DNA from: Hyphomonas sp.
GTDB taxonomy: Bacteria; Pseudomonadota; Alphaproteobacteria; Caulobacterales; Hyphomonadaceae
NCBI RefSeq assembly: GCF_018402285.1
Contig: NZ_JAGYJH010000003.1
Span: 124,001 to 188,000 of the forward strand
DNA length: 64,000 nt
Direction of reading: 5' to 3'
Each line of letters opens with the position of its first letter. The first letter of the stretch is position 1. Under the pieces are notes generated by a model. It was not told where the DNA came from. It saw only the letters and a list, made by a program, of their open reading frames with translations, and did no database searches. Positions 8,541 through 17,834 of the stretch are shown here, in pieces. A program made the position numbers and the translations under genes.

Positions 8541-9938
8541 TTATCCGAGCATGCCGTTGATGGCAGCCCGGGCGGCCAGCGCGGGGCTCATGAGATGGGT
8601 ACGCCCACCCCTGCCCTGCCGGCCTTCAAAATTGCGGTTGGAGGTTGAGGCGCAGCGTTCGCCTGGCGAGAGAATGTCCGGGTTCATGCCAAGGCACATA
8701 GAGCAGCCCGGCTCACGCCATTCAAAGCCTGCTTCTATGAAGATGAGATCAAGTCCCTCGGCTTCGGCCTGCGCGCGGACGAGGCCGGACCCTGGCACCA
8801 CCATGGCGCGCACGCCGGACGCGACCTTGTTGCCTTTGGCGACTTCCGCAGCCGCGCGCAGGTCTTCAATCCGGCTGTTGGTGCATGAGCCGATAAACAC
8901 GCGCTGGACCGGTGTGCCCGCAATCGGCTTGCCGCCTTCAAGGCCCATATATTCCAGCGCGCGCTGGCACGCAGCGCGCTTGACCGGATCGGAAAAATCT
9001 TCCGGCTTCGGAATAAGGCCGGAGAGTGGAATGCCCTGCTCCGGGCTGGTGCCCCAGGTCACTGTCGGCTCGACCTCTTCACCCTTGATGCGCAGGATTG
9101 TGTCGAACACGGCGTCATCGTCCGAATAAAGCGTCCGCCAGTGTGTCTCGGCGAGCTCCCAGGCCCCGCCCTTGGGCGAGGACGGGCGGCCCTTCATATA
9201 ATCAAACGTCACCTCATCCGGCGCGACAAGACCAGCGCGCGCCCCGCCTTCGATGGAGAGATTGCACAGCGTCATGCGCCCTTCCATGGAGAGGGCGCGG
9301 ACGGCGTCTCCGCGATACTCGATCACATGACCAGTGCCGCCGGCCGTGCCGGTAATGGCGATGACATGCAGGGCGAGGTCTTTCGCCGTCACCCCGTCGC
9401 GCAGGCGGCCAGAGACCTCAACCGCCATATTCTTCATCTTGCGGGCGCGCAGGGTTTGCGTCGCCAGAACATGTTCGACTTCAGATGTGCCGATGCCGTG
9501 GGCCAGCGCGCCAAAGGCGCCATGGGTGGATGTGTGGCTGTCACCGCACACGATGGTCATGCCGGGCTGGGTGCGCCCCTGCTCCGGGCCGACGACGTGG
9601 ACGATGCCGTTATTGATATCGCCCATCTGGAAGAACTGGATGCCGTATTCGGCGACATTGCGCGTCAGTGTTTCGAGCTGGTTCCTCGCTTCGGAGTCTT
9701 TGACGCCAGCAAGGCCGAGGGCCTGGTTTTCCGTGGGGGTGTTATGATCGGCGACGGCAAGCGTCAGCTCAGGGCGGCGCACCTTGCGTCCAGCCGCTTT
9801 CAGGCCAGCGAAGGCCTGCGGGGTCGTGACCTCATGAATGAGGTGGAGATCGATATAGAGGAGGCTCTCACCCGACTGCGCATCGGTGTGAACGACATGG
9901 GTGTCCCAGATCTTGTCGTAGAGCGTCTTTGCGGACAT
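8541..9938 (-). CDS. leuC: 3-Isopropylmalate dehydratase large subunit
   Basis: Aconitase-type iron-sulfur subunit of the leucine pathway isomerase. It has 465 residues; the start is set at the ATG at 9938 ([16 protein letters not shown]) with AGAGG upstream, because an earlier in-frame start would run into the terminator-bearing gap. Markers are [27 protein letters not shown] with a cluster cysteine, and [11 protein letters not shown] with the other two cluster cysteines. A bidirectional-looking hairpin separates it from rplS, so it probably has its own promoter within about 70 bp. Confidence 0.96.
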   Translation of the reverse strand: MSAKTLYDKIWDTHVVHTDAQSGESLLYIDLHLIHEVTTPQAFAGLKAAGRKVRRPELTLAVADHNTPTENQALGLAGVKDSEARNQLETLTRNVAEYGIQFFQMGDINNGIVHVVGPEQGRTQPGMTIVCGDSHTSTHGAFGALAHGIGTSEVEHVLATQTLRARKMKNMAVEVSGRLRDGVTAKDLALHVIAITGTAGGTGHVIEYRGDAVRALSMEGRMTLCNLSIEGGARAGLVAPDEVTFDYMKGRPSSPKGGAWELAETHWRTLYSDDDAVFDTILRIKGEEVEPTVTWGTSPEQGIPLSGLIPKPEDFSDPVKRAACQRALEYMGLEGGKPIAGTPVQRVFIGSCTNSRIEDLRAAAEVAKGNKVASGVRAMVVPGSGLVRAQAEAEGLDLIFIEAGFEWREPGCSMCLGMNPDILSPGERCASTSNRNFEGRQGRGGRTHLMSPALAARAAINGMLG

Positions 9939-10004
9939 TTCGGCCTCTTGCTTTTGCGGCGCACAATAGCGCTGGCGCGCACATAGGGAAGCCTTGCCCA
10001 TGCG

Positions 10005-10033
10005 AAAACGCCCTCCGCGGAGGGAGGGCGTTT
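10005..10033 (-). terminator. Rho-independent terminator after rplS
   Basis: On the minus strand a 10-bp perfect stem (AAACGCCCTC at 10033-10024 pairing with GAGGGCGTTT at 10015-10006) ends in a TTTT run. It lies 29 bp beyond the rplS stop and ends the ffh-trmD-rplS direction of transcription before leuC. Confidence 0.8.
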
Positions 10034-10061
10034 ACATGGCTGGTATGCCGGAAGGGGAAGC

Positions 10062-10607
10062 TTACGCTTCGCCGCCCTCTGCAGGAGCTTCAGCAGCAGC
10101 GGCCGCCTCGGCTGCAGCAGCTGCGTCAGCTTTTGCCTTGTCGGCGCGTGCCTGGGCAGCAACTTCCTTGCGGTTTGCCTTCTCGGCATCCTTCTGGCGG
10201 CGGCGCTCGGTTTTCGAGACGGTAATTTCCTGAGTCTCGATGCCGTGGCCCGTGGTACGTTCGGCGATACGGGCGCCTTTGCCCCGCAGGTCTCGCAGAT
10301 AATAGAGTTTCGCGCGACGCACACGGCCCTTGCGGATCACTTCAACCGACTCGATCATCGGCGAAACCAGCGGGAATACCCGCTCCACACCTTCACCGAA
10401 GGAAATCTTGCGAACCGTGAAGCTCTCATTGATGCCACCGCCCGAGCGGGCAATGCAGACGCCCTCATAGCGCTGGACGCGCTCACGGTCGCCTTCCTTG
10501 ATCTTCACGTTCACGGCGAGGGTGTCGCCGGGCGAGAATTGCGGGATTTTCTTGTCGCCAAGTACGCGCGCGATTTCAGCGGTCTCAAGCTCTTTAATCA
10601 GGTTCAT
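10062..10607 (-). CDS. rplS: Ribosomal protein bL19 with Ala/Lys-rich tail
   Basis: Large-subunit protein at the 30S-50S interface. It has 181 residues; the core up to about residue 115 is typical bL19 ([67 protein letters not shown]). The last 60 residues are a charged then alanine-rich extension ([17 protein letters not shown]) longer than in E. coli. The ATG at 10607 lies inside the end of trmD, so the two overlap by 14 bp and are probably coupled. A strong terminator follows. Confidence 0.96.
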   Translation of the reverse strand: MNLIKELETAEIARVLGDKKIPQFSPGDTLAVNVKIKEGDRERVQRYEGVCIARSGGGINESFTVRKISFGEGVERVFPLVSPMIESVEVIRKGRVRRAKLYYLRDLRGKGARIAERTTGHGIETQEITVSKTERRRQKDAEKANRKEVAAQARADKAKADAAAAAEAAAAAEAPAEGGEA

Positions 10608-11349
10608 CGCCAGTCTCCGGCGCAGTAGGGGTCGGGGTTTCGGAGTAAGCGGCGTATAAATCGGGGCGGCGATCAAAAGTCAACGCCTTTGAGCGGCTGA
10701 TTCGCCACTCTTCTATCCGACCGTGGTCGCCAGACAGCAGAACCGGGGGGGTCTCACGCCCTTCCCACTCCCTGGGCAGAGTATAATGGGGATATTCGAG
10801 GAGGCCGTTCTCGAAGGATTCCCCTGCAATCGACGCAGAATTGCCCGCCACACCGGGGAGGAGACGAATCGCCGCCTCCAGCATGGCCATGGCCGCGACA
10901 TCTCCGCCCGCCAGCACAAAATCACCGAGGGAAACTTCCTGCATGTCCCGCGCCTCTATGGCGCGTTCATCCAGTCCCTCAAACCTTCCGCAGAACAGGA
11001 TGACACCCGGCCCGGCGGCCCATTGCCTTGCCATTTGCTGGTCAAACCGGCGTCCGCGCGGCGACAAATAGATGACAGGCCGTGCCAAACGGGTGGACCT
11101 TTCGGCCAAACCCGTACAACTACGGACAGAATCGACAGCCGCTGCGGCCACATCCGGACGCAAAACGAGCCCTGCACCGCCGCCGGCCGGTGTGTCATCG
11201 ATCTTGCGATGCTTGCCCAGACCGAAGGTGCGCAGATCGACCGTTTCGAGATCCCAGATGCCTTCGGCCTGCGCGCGTCCTAGGATGGAGGCGCCGAGCG
11301 GACCCGGCCAGGCTTCCGGAATAAGGGTGATGGCAGTGGCCTTGAACAT
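10594..11349 (-). CDS. trmD: tRNA (guanine-37 N1)-methyltransferase
   Basis: Methylates G37 next to the anticodon to prevent frameshifting. The 251-residue SPOUT-family protein has the [16 protein letters not shown] loop, [11 protein letters not shown], the SAM-binding trefoil knot segments [16 protein letters not shown] and [13 protein letters not shown], and [14 protein letters not shown] with the catalytic region. It overlaps rplS as in the usual rpsP-rimM-trmD-rplS order, but here rimM lies about 4.4 kb away with unrelated genes between. Confidence 0.96.
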   Translation of the reverse strand: MFKATAITLIPEAWPGPLGASILGRAQAEGIWDLETVDLRTFGLGKHRKIDDTPAGGGAGLVLRPDVAAAAVDSVRSCTGLAERSTRLARPVIYLSPRGRRFDQQMARQWAAGPGVILFCGRFEGLDERAIEARDMQEVSLGDFVLAGGDVAAMAMLEAAIRLLPGVAGNSASIAGESFENGLLEYPHYTLPREWEGRETPPVLLSGDHGRIEEWRISRSKALTFDRRPDLYAAYSETPTPTAPETGDEPD

Positions 11350-11380
11350 GGGCGGGGTTTAGCGCGGCCCGGGGGCCACG

Positions 11381-13186
11381 TCACCCACCCGCTGGTTCGA
11401 CATCGGTTTCGGGCTTGCCCGCATTGAGCGGCACAGCGCCCCCTCCATTGCCGAACATCAGCTCGCGGCCTGCGAACATGCCGCCGGTGAGCTGGAGAGC
11501 GAAGCGTTCCTCGTCGCGGCGGCGGACTTCGTCGATGGCGTCGGTGATCGCGCCTTCGGGCTCCCCCAACCTGTCGAGGGCCGCATGGGCGAACTTGAGG
11601 GCGGATTCGAAGGTTTCGCGAACGGGATAGTCTGCCCCTGCCTTTACCAGCTCGAGGCCGTGGTCCCGGTCATAGGCGCGGGCGAGCAGGAGGGCGTTTG
11701 GAAATTCGTGGCGGACAAGCTCCACGATCTTGGTGGCGGCGGCCTGATCGTCGACGCAGACGAGCACCAGTGAGGCATGATGGGCCCCGGCAGCATGAAG
11801 AATGTCGAGCCGGGCGCCATCGCCGTACCACACCTTGAAGCCGAACTGCCCGGCGACACGGATCATCTCGGGATCATTGTCGATGGTTGCGATCGTGTAG
11901 CCGCGCGCGAGCAGCGGCTGGCTGACGACCTGGCCGAACCGGCCGAAGCCGATCAGGAGCGCGGTGCCGCGCACATCATGGGGGGTTTCGACGCCGGAGG
12001 CATCGACCTCGGCTTCGGGCATCAGACGGTCATGGATGATGACAAACAGCGGCGTCATCAGCATCGAGACGATGATGATGGCCGTGAGCATGGCGCTGCC
12101 TTCAGGCGTGATGATGCCGACCGCGAGCGCGGCGGCATAAAGGACGAAGGCAAACTCGCCGCCCTGCGTCATCAGGACCGTGCGTTCGACGGCTTCCCGG
12201 TGATTGGCCCTTAAAGCGCGGGCGACACCGTAGACGCCCGCCGCCTTGAGCAGGGTGAAGGCGACGACGCTGATGGTGATGATCTGCCAGTTGGCAACGA
12301 CCACATTGAGATCAAGAGACATGCCGACGGCGAGAAAGAAGAGCCCGAGGAGGATGCCCCGGAAGGGTTCGATGTCAGCTTCCAGCTCATGCCGGTAGGA
12401 GGATTCCGACAGGAGCACGCCGGCGAGGAAAGCGCCCATGGCGGTGGAAAGGCCGCCGAGCTGCATCCACCAGGCCGCGCCCAGAACGAGCAGCAGGGAG
12501 GCAGCCGTCATCACTTCGCGCGCGCGGACGGCGGCAAGAATGCGGAAAGCCGGGTTGAGCAGGTAGCGCCCCGCCAGGACGAGGCCGAGAATGCAGCCAA
12601 GGGCGATTGCGACGCCCTGCAGGCGCTCCATGAGGGTGACGTCCCCGCCCCCGGGCGAGAGGAAAGCGACCAGCGCCAGCAGTGGCACAATAGCGAGATC
12701 TTCAAACAGCAGGATCGACACCATCTTCTGGCCGCGCGGCTTGGCAAGGTCGCCCCGTTCCTGAAGCATCTGCATGACGATGGCGGTCGAGGTGAGGACA
12801 AAGCCTGTGCCTGCGATCAGCGAGGTCTGGGCCGAGTAGCCGAGCGCGACCCCTACCCAGGAGAGGAGCAGCATGCAGACGCCGACCTGAACGAGGCCAA
12901 GCCCGAAAATGTCCTTGCGCATCGACCAGAGCCGCGAGGGCTGCATCTCCAGCCCGATGATGAACAAGAACATCACGACGCCGAGTTCAGCGATATGCAG
13001 GATGGATTCAGGCTCAGTGAATACGCCGAATCCGAAGGGGCCGATGACAAGGCCAGCGGCGAGGTATCCCAGCACCGAGCCAAAGCCGATCTTCTTGAAC
13101 AGGGGCACCGCCAGCACGGCCGACCCCAGAAGGATGACGATCGGGGCAAGGTCGAGCGCGTGAGACGCGTGCGATTCTGCGGCCAT
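11381..13186 (-). CDS. CPA2 monovalent cation:proton antiporter with RCK domain (KefB/KefC-like)
   Basis: A 601-residue inner-membrane protein. The N-terminal ~380 residues form many hydrophobic helices of the CPA2 Na/K-H exchanger fold, with FEDLAIVPLL and the GLEMQPSRLW segment typical of Kef proteins. From about residue 390 comes a cytosolic Rossmann RCK/TrkA-N domain, LLIGFGRFGQVVSQPLL then TIDNDPEM, which binds nucleotide and gates transport. The glutathione-adduct regulation of true Kef systems cannot be read from sequence, so I give no symbol. The gene sits inside a split ribosome-biogenesis cluster, 31 bp from trmD. Confidence 0.88.
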   Translation of the reverse strand: MAAESHASHALDLAPIVILLGSAVLAVPLFKKIGFGSVLGYLAAGLVIGPFGFGVFTEPESILHIAELGVVMFLFIIGLEMQPSRLWSMRKDIFGLGLVQVGVCMLLLSWVGVALGYSAQTSLIAGTGFVLTSTAIVMQMLQERGDLAKPRGQKMVSILLFEDLAIVPLLALVAFLSPGGGDVTLMERLQGVAIALGCILGLVLAGRYLLNPAFRILAAVRAREVMTAASLLLVLGAAWWMQLGGLSTAMGAFLAGVLLSESSYRHELEADIEPFRGILLGLFFLAVGMSLDLNVVVANWQIITISVVAFTLLKAAGVYGVARALRANHREAVERTVLMTQGGEFAFVLYAAALAVGIITPEGSAMLTAIIIVSMLMTPLFVIIHDRLMPEAEVDASGVETPHDVRGTALLIGFGRFGQVVSQPLLARGYTIATIDNDPEMIRVAGQFGFKVWYGDGARLDILHAAGAHHASLVLVCVDDQAAATKIVELVRHEFPNALLLARAYDRDHGLELVKAGADYPVRETFESALKFAHAALDRLGEPEGAITDAIDEVRRRDEERFALQLTGGMFAGRELMFGNGGGAVPLNAGKPETDVEPAGG

Positions 13187-13340
13187 CGGGTTCCCCTGCG
13201 GTGAGCATTACGCACACTCTTAGAAAGTTTACCCGCTTTCGCAAACCCGCACCTTCTCCGGCAGGCGGCGTCAGCGCTCGGCGGCTGACACGGCCCCCGA
13301 AATGCGGTTAAGAGGCTAACCATACAACAAGGCCCTCCCC

Positions 13341-14090
13341 ATGAGCCCAGCGCCTCAGCTTTCCGTCCTGATCCCCTTCTTCAATGAAGCCGGCAACATC
13401 CATCCGGTGATCGAAGAGGTGCGCACGACGCTTGCCGGCATCGATTTCGAGATTGTCTGCGTCAATGACGCCTCGGGCGACGCAACCGGGGCTGAACTGG
13501 CCGAGGTGAAGGCGAAATATCCTGATCTGATCACCGTGCTCACGCATCTGCAGCGGCGGGGAAAATCAGCCGCGCTGTTCACCGGCCTCAAATCGGTGCA
13601 CGGGCAATGGGTGCAGCTGCTGGACGGGGACGGGCAGAATGACCCGGCCGACACCGCGCGCCTCTGGAACGAAATCATTGCGCCCGGCGCCCCGGCGCGG
13701 CTCGGCATCATTGCGGGCAAGCGCAACAGCCGGAACGATTCCGGCTTCAAATGGGTCCAATCGCGCATCGCCAATGGCGTGCGCCGGTTCGTGCTGCAAG
13801 ATGCCGCGAAGGATACAGGCTGTGGCTGGAAACTGATCCGGACAGCTGCGTTCCGGGACCTGCCCTATTTTGCGTCCATGCACAGGTTCTTCCCGGCCCT
13901 GATCAAACGGGCCGGATGGGACGTGCGCGAGGAACTGGTGAACGACCGCCCCCGCCTCGCCGGGCAATCCAAATACGGATTCCTCGGACGCCTTGGCGCG
14001 GGGATATTCGACCTGATCGGCATGTTCTGGCTGATCCGGCGCGGCGGCTATGGCATCGCCGCCGAGTGGAATGATGCGCGCGCGGACTGA
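13341..14090 (+). CDS. Family 2 glycosyltransferase (dolichol-phosphate mannosyltransferase-like)
   Basis: A 249-residue GT-A-fold enzyme beginning SVLIPFFNEAGNI, with NDASGD nucleotide-binding region and the DGDGQNDP acidic motif at residues 95-102 that holds the metal and sugar nucleotide. The RPRLAGQSKYG segment near residue 212 resembles the acceptor loop of polyprenyl-phosphate sugar transferases. A single hydrophobic stretch near the C-terminus (GIFDLIGMFWLI) suggests membrane contact. Likely role: transfer of a sugar to undecaprenyl phosphate for envelope glycans; the sugar is unknown. Divergent from the antiporter; convergent with the next gene, 10 bp apart. A TTAA and a TAACCAT lie 18-33 bp upstream, weakly CtrA-like. 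Confidence 0.82.
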   Translation: MSPAPQLSVLIPFFNEAGNIHPVIEEVRTTLAGIDFEIVCVNDASGDATGAELAEVKAKYPDLITVLTHLQRRGKSAALFTGLKSVHGQWVQLLDGDGQNDPADTARLWNEIIAPGAPARLGIIAGKRNSRNDSGFKWVQSRIANGVRRFVLQDAAKDTGCGWKLIRTAAFRDLPYFASMHRFFPALIKRAGWDVREELVNDRPRLAGQSKYGFLGRLGAGIFDLIGMFWLIRRGGYGIAAEWNDARAD

Positions 14091-14100
14091 CCCTTGAGGA

Positions 14101-15699
14101 TCAGTCCTGGCTGCTGCCCGGACGCCGGCCACCGCGGCCGCCGCCTTCGCCGCCGCCCCTGCCCCGGCCGCCTTCGACGCGGGGCGCTGGAGCTGGACGG
14201 GCAACCGCCGTCTGAGGCGCTGCCGCTGGCGGAGGCGTGTAGGATGGCGCCGACGCGCCGCGCCCACCACCGCCATCACCGCCGCCGCCACGGCGTCCGG
14301 AGTCTCCGCCGCCACGCCAGCTGTCGCCGCCGCTCCCACCGCGCGGAATGTCCGCCGCAGGCGGCGCGCCGCCCGGGCCGCCGAGCAACCTGCCTTCGCC
14401 GCGCCGTCCACGGCCATCGCCGCGCGGGCTGTCACCGATGGAACGGTCGATCGAGGGCGGCGTACGGGGCGGCGTTGTCACGGCGGGGGGGCTGGAGGGA
14501 ACCGTACCGAAGCCGGAGCGGCCTTCGCCGCGCTCCCGGCCGCCACGGCCGCCTTCACCCCTTGATCTGTCACGGTCACCGCCGCGCCAGTCCCGGCTGC
14601 CCCTGTCGCGGCCGGAATCGGCCGGAGGGGTTGCTATTGTTGCGTCACTGACCGGGCTGCCGCGCCACTCGCCGCGGCCGCCGCCTTCGCCGCGGCGCGG
14701 ATCTCTTGGAATGGAGCTGTCGCCGGTTACAGGAAGACGGGTGCGATCCGTGCGCGGACCATCGCCGCCGCGCCGGTCGCGGTCGCCCGCGCCCCAGGCC
14801 CGGTCACGGTCGTCCGTGCGGTCACGCGGGGAGATGGCGGCGTCACGGCCACTCCCGCCCCGTCCCGGACGCCCATCGCCGGGGTCGCGGTCTCTATCCC
14901 GGTTCCAGTCGCGATCACGATCACGGTCCCAACCGCCATCACCCCGGCCCCGGCCACGATCATCATCGCGACCGCGCCAATCGGGCTTCTGCCGCCAGTC
15001 ATCGCGGTGACCCCGGCGTTCCCAGTGCTTGTGGCTCTTGCCCCAATGCTTCTTCCAGTAGGTGTTGATAACGACCGGACGCGGATGAACGCGGTAGGTA
15101 TAGGAGACATAGCGCGGGCCGCCATAGGGGCGCCAGGCGAAGCCGTAGGGGTCGTAACCCCAGCGGGGGTCGTAATATCCAAAGCGCCAGTAGTCGGGCG
15201 AATAACCGTAGTGCTGGACACTCAGACGGACGGAGCTGGAGTATCCGTAATTCCAGGTGTCATAGCCATAGGCTTCGTTGTGGGCGTAGCGGATGTAGCC
15301 ATGGTCGTCGCGCGTAAACATGAGGCCGTGCTGGGCCTCGGTGTATTCAAAGATCGGACGGATGGAGGAGATGCGGCCTTTGAGACCGAACCAGGCGAGG
15401 TCTGCCACATCCTCGCGGACGAAGACGCAGCGGCCGGTGAAGTTTACGTGCTCGCAGAGCTCCCACTGGCCGGCGAGGACGGCGACGGAGCGCGCGCGGT
15501 CGTTGAAGGCAAGATCGTGCATGGAGACGAAGGGGTCGAACGCCTCGCGGACATCGCCGTAGAAGTTTTCCGAGGTGAAGAGAGCGATGGCAGCCGGGGG
15601 CTGGCCATCATCATAGTAGGCCTCCTGGGCGAAAGCCGGGGCTCCGGCCGCTGCCGGAAGGGTGAGGGCTAGCGCAAAGCGCCGGATCGAGACCCGCAT
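14101..15699 (-). CDS. Secreted beta-gamma-crystallin domain protein with long Arg/Asp/Gly-rich tail
   Basis: A 532-residue exported protein. A signal peptide (RRFALALTLPAAAGAPAFA, cleavage before QE) is followed by one beta-gamma-crystallin-type unit at about residues 38-118: IALFTSENFYGD and AFNDRARSVAVLAGQWELC, then NFTGRCVFVREDV and GLKGRISSIRPI. A tyrosine- and glycine-rich stretch follows to about residue 215. The remaining ~300 residues are low-complexity: RD/DR dipeptides first, then proline-bearing RGG-like repeats. The tail is probably disordered and highly charged. A paralogue with two crystallin units is encoded about 0.6 kb upstream, beyond rimM. Function is unknown; calcium-binding, envelope or biofilm matrix roles are guesses. 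Confidence 0.75.
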   Translation of the reverse strand: MRVSIRRFALALTLPAAAGAPAFAQEAYYDDGQPPAAIALFTSENFYGDVREAFDPFVSMHDLAFNDRARSVAVLAGQWELCEHVNFTGRCVFVREDVADLAWFGLKGRISSIRPIFEYTEAQHGLMFTRDDHGYIRYAHNEAYGYDTWNYGYSSSVRLSVQHYGYSPDYWRFGYYDPRWGYDPYGFAWRPYGGPRYVSYTYRVHPRPVVINTYWKKHWGKSHKHWERRGHRDDWRQKPDWRGRDDDRGRGRGDGGWDRDRDRDWNRDRDRDPGDGRPGRGGSGRDAAISPRDRTDDRDRAWGAGDRDRRGGDGPRTDRTRLPVTGDSSIPRDPRRGEGGGRGEWRGSPVSDATIATPPADSGRDRGSRDWRGGDRDRSRGEGGRGGRERGEGRSGFGTVPSSPPAVTTPPRTPPSIDRSIGDSPRGDGRGRRGEGRLLGGPGGAPPAADIPRGGSGGDSWRGGGDSGRRGGGGDGGGGRGASAPSYTPPPAAAPQTAVARPAPAPRVEGGRGRGGGEGGGRGGRRPGSSQD

Positions 15700-15793
15700 G
15701 AGGGCTCCTTTCGTCCATTACACCCTCAGAATGACACGCGCCACCTGAACGGCCCGCAACAAACTGCAATTTGCGTGCAGAAAGCGCGCCGGC

Positions 15794-16333
15794 TCAGGCG
15801 TCGTCGTCGGGATTCGCCCAGAGGGAGAGTTCCGGAATAACGATGCGCCGGGCGGCCATGTCGATGACGGGCACGTCGGCGCGGGTGAGCGGAACATAGA
15901 CCGTGGCCGGGGCGCCTGGGATCTCGATCTCGAGGAGATCATCGGAGCCGAAATTCTGCACCGCGCGGACGCGGCCCTCGGGCGCGTCGCCGACTGTAAA
16001 GACGGGCATGCCGACCAGGTCCTCGATATAGAACTCGTCTTCCTCGGCTTCCGGGAGGCGGTCGCGGGCGACGTGAAGGAGGCAGCCGCGCAGGGCGTCC
16101 CAGTCTTCCTTCTGCAGGTTTTCCTTCGGGCGGACGATGAAATGGTCCTTGCCCGGCCGCGCGGTGATCGGCGTGAGCAGCACCTTGCCGGCTTCATCCG
16201 TGAGGGGTCCATATTTAAAGAGGGCGTCCGGATCGGCGGTGAAACTCTTCACCCGGACCTCGCCGCGAACACCATGGGCGCCCTTCAGGACGCCCATGGG
16301 AATTAGTCGTTGTGTCTTGGTGTCTGCGCTCAT
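15794..16333 (-). CDS. rimM: 16S rRNA processing protein RimM
   Basis: Assembly factor for the 30S head that binds uS19. It has 179 residues, starting at the ATG at 16333; a longer frame overlaps the upstream gene and has no basis. The N-terminal RimM barrel reads PMGVLKGAHGVRGEVRVKSFT and the C-terminal PRC-barrel reads FYIEDLVGMPVF, VPLTRADVPVIDMAARRIVI. It lies between the two beta-gamma-crystallin genes rather than next to trmD, an unusual break of the rpsP-rimM-trmD order. Confidence 0.94.
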   Translation of the reverse strand: MSADTKTQRLIPMGVLKGAHGVRGEVRVKSFTADPDALFKYGPLTDEAGKVLLTPITARPGKDHFIVRPKENLQKEDWDALRGCLLHVARDRLPEAEEDEFYIEDLVGMPVFTVGDAPEGRVRAVQNFGSDDLLEIEIPGAPATVYVPLTRADVPVIDMAARRIVIPELSLWANPDDDA

Positions 16334-16343
16334 GGCGCGCTTG

Positions 16344-17207
16344 TTAGCGGCAAACGACGTCGGAGAGAACAGGGCCGGGCGCTTTGTAAGCAGCTTCATA
16401 AAAGCCCATACTCTGGCAGAAGCGGGTGGCGGCGCCCGAGCCGTCATTGATGCGGCGGCCATTATAGGTGGGCGCGGGGAAGAACACCGACTGCTCACCC
16501 TCAAATCCGCTGCGCGTATCGCGGATCGGAGCCGGGGCCGGCACTACCGGGCGGCGCCAGGGGCCTTCACGGCGCACATTATAGCGGCGGAAGGAGGTGA
16601 TCTTGTCGTTGAGGCCGATAGCGGCGAGGTTGCCGGTGGAAGCGTCCAGCAGTTCGCACTGGCCGCGATAGTCGGCGTCCTCGCACACGAGCCAGGTGCC
16701 GCGATTGACCATCACCGAGCTGGCCGTGTCGTTGAACCGAAATTTAGAGAAGTTCGCCTCGCCCTCGTCAAAGCCAAGGAAAGGGCCGGAAAAATTTCCG
16801 TCGGCGAAGAAAGCGATATCATAGCTGCGCGGGCCTTTGTCATAGGGAACGCGCTTGGCCGAGGATATGGCGCCGGAAAGTCCGATTTCGCCGAGATTAC
16901 GCACTGTCCGGTCGATGTATTCGCACTGGCCGCGATAGTTGCCATCCGAGCAGACAAGCCAGACGCCCCCGCGCACCTCGATGCTGCGGGCATGGTCGTT
17001 GAACCGGATGGTGTTGAAATTGGGCTGGTCGCCGGTGAGCTCGACGGCGGCGCCGCGCAGGTTCGTATCCGAATAGAGCGTGATGCCCGCCGGACCCGAT
17101 GGCAGATCCGGGCGCCCGCCGCCGCGCTGGGCGAGGGCAACCGGGCTGAGAGCGGCAGCCGCAAGGCCAGCAGCCAGGAGCAGGCGGGAGAAAGCGGGGG
17201 TGAACAT
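16344..17207 (-). CDS. Secreted protein with two beta-gamma-crystallin domains
   Basis: A 287-residue exported protein. The start is the ATG at 17207 with AAGGAG upstream; the longer frame begins at a TTG without a ribosome site. After a signal peptide ending PVALAQ come two homologous units: ITLYSDTNLRGAAVEL with FNDHARSIEV and WLVCSDGNYRGQCEYID, then IAFFADGNFSGPFLGF with FNDTASSVMV and WLVCEDADYRGQCELLD. Each carries the paired Cys and the N-D-x-A-x-S Greek-key signature. The C-terminal 80 residues are proline-rich, then contain a cysteine-flanked segment. Function unknown; it resembles the crystallin unit of the gene beyond rimM. Confidence 0.78.
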   Translation of the reverse strand: MFTPAFSRLLLAAGLAAAALSPVALAQRGGGRPDLPSGPAGITLYSDTNLRGAAVELTGDQPNFNTIRFNDHARSIEVRGGVWLVCSDGNYRGQCEYIDRTVRNLGEIGLSGAISSAKRVPYDKGPRSYDIAFFADGNFSGPFLGFDEGEANFSKFRFNDTASSVMVNRGTWLVCEDADYRGQCELLDASTGNLAAIGLNDKITSFRRYNVRREGPWRRPVVPAPAPIRDTRSGFEGEQSVFFPAPTYNGRRINDGSGAATRFCQSMGFYEAAYKAPGPVLSDVVCR

Positions 17208-17317
17208 GAGCTGCGCTCCTTTCAATCTTCGGAGGCCCGTCTGCCATGACCGGTCTGAACAGTGTGTGCAGCCACTGTTGGCCGTTGTTCAGATTGAAGA
17301 TTTTTGGACCCCGACAT

Positions 17318-17350
17318 GAAAAGACCGGCGCCTCATGGAGACGCCGGCCG
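17318..17350 (-). terminator. Rho-independent terminator after rpsP
   Basis: On the minus strand GGCCGGCG (17349-17342) pairs with CGCCGGTC (17330-17323, one G-U pair), extended by CTC/GAG in the loop, and is followed by TTTTC. It lies about 35 bp past the rpsP stop. It therefore separates ffh-pheA-rpsP from the crystallin-rimM genes. Confidence 0.75.
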
Positions 17351-17382
17351 TTTCAGGAGAGGCCTTCAGAAGCCTTTAAAAC

Positions 17383-17796
17383 TCAACCTTCACTGGTTTC
17401 CTCGGCCGGGGCAGCAGCCGCCTCAGCGGCGGCAGCTTCCTTGGCAGCGGCCTTATCAGCGCGCTCTTTCGCGCGTTCCTGGGCTTTCTTGCCGGGCTCG
17501 GCTTTCTTCGGGTTGTTGCCATGGGTCCAGTTAGTGACCGGCTTGCCGTTGACTTCGACTTTCGAGAGGAAGCGGGCGACGCGGTCGGTGGGCTGGGCGC
17601 CTTTCTTGATCCATTCGGCAGCTTTTTCAGCGTCGACCTTCACGCGCTCGCCGGAGTCTTTGGCAAGGCGCGGATCATAGGTGCCGATTTTCTCGATGAA
17701 ACGGCCGTCGCGCGGGGCGCGGGCGTCAGCAATGACGATCGAGTAGAAGGGGCGTTTTTTCGAGCCGCCGCGGGCGAGCCGGATTTTGAGTGACAT
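17383..17796 (-). CDS. rpsP: Ribosomal protein bS16 with Ala/Lys-rich tail
   Basis: Small-subunit protein needed for 30S assembly. The first ~85 residues are canonical bS16 ([23 protein letters not shown] as a broken motif: [36 protein letters not shown]). The total of 137 residues includes a 50-residue lysine- then alanine-rich tail ending EETSEG, a style shared with rplS here. It follows ffh and the chorismate mutase gene on the same strand and ends at a good terminator. Confidence 0.95.
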   Translation of the reverse strand: MSLKIRLARGGSKKRPFYSIVIADARAPRDGRFIEKIGTYDPRLAKDSGERVKVDAEKAAEWIKKGAQPTDRVARFLSKVEVNGKPVTNWTHGNNPKKAEPGKKAQERAKERADKAAAKEAAAAEAAAAPAEETSEG

Positions 17797-17834
17797 GGGG
17801 ATCTCCTGTAAGTCTTGTCTCTCGAGGGTTTTGT

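Noticed and set aside
12389-13204. Long open frame antisense to the antiporter gene
   Set aside because: Shadow of a GC-rich coding frame: His/Glu/Arg-rich, no family pattern, and the opposite strand encodes a clear CPA2 antiporter.
13308-13323. TTAA and TAACCAT upstream of the glycosyltransferase as a CtrA site
   Set aside because: Spacing is wrong and one base differs from the half-site; kept only as a remark in the gene entry.
14101-15000. Repeat-rich tail DNA as a CRISPR array
   Set aside because: The repeats are short, irregular codon repeats (RD, RGG) within one reading frame, with no spacer pattern.
14348-15010. Ser/Arg/Pro-rich frame antisense to the crystallin tail gene
   Set aside because: Produced by the RD/RGG repeat DNA read backwards; no start signal or known domain.
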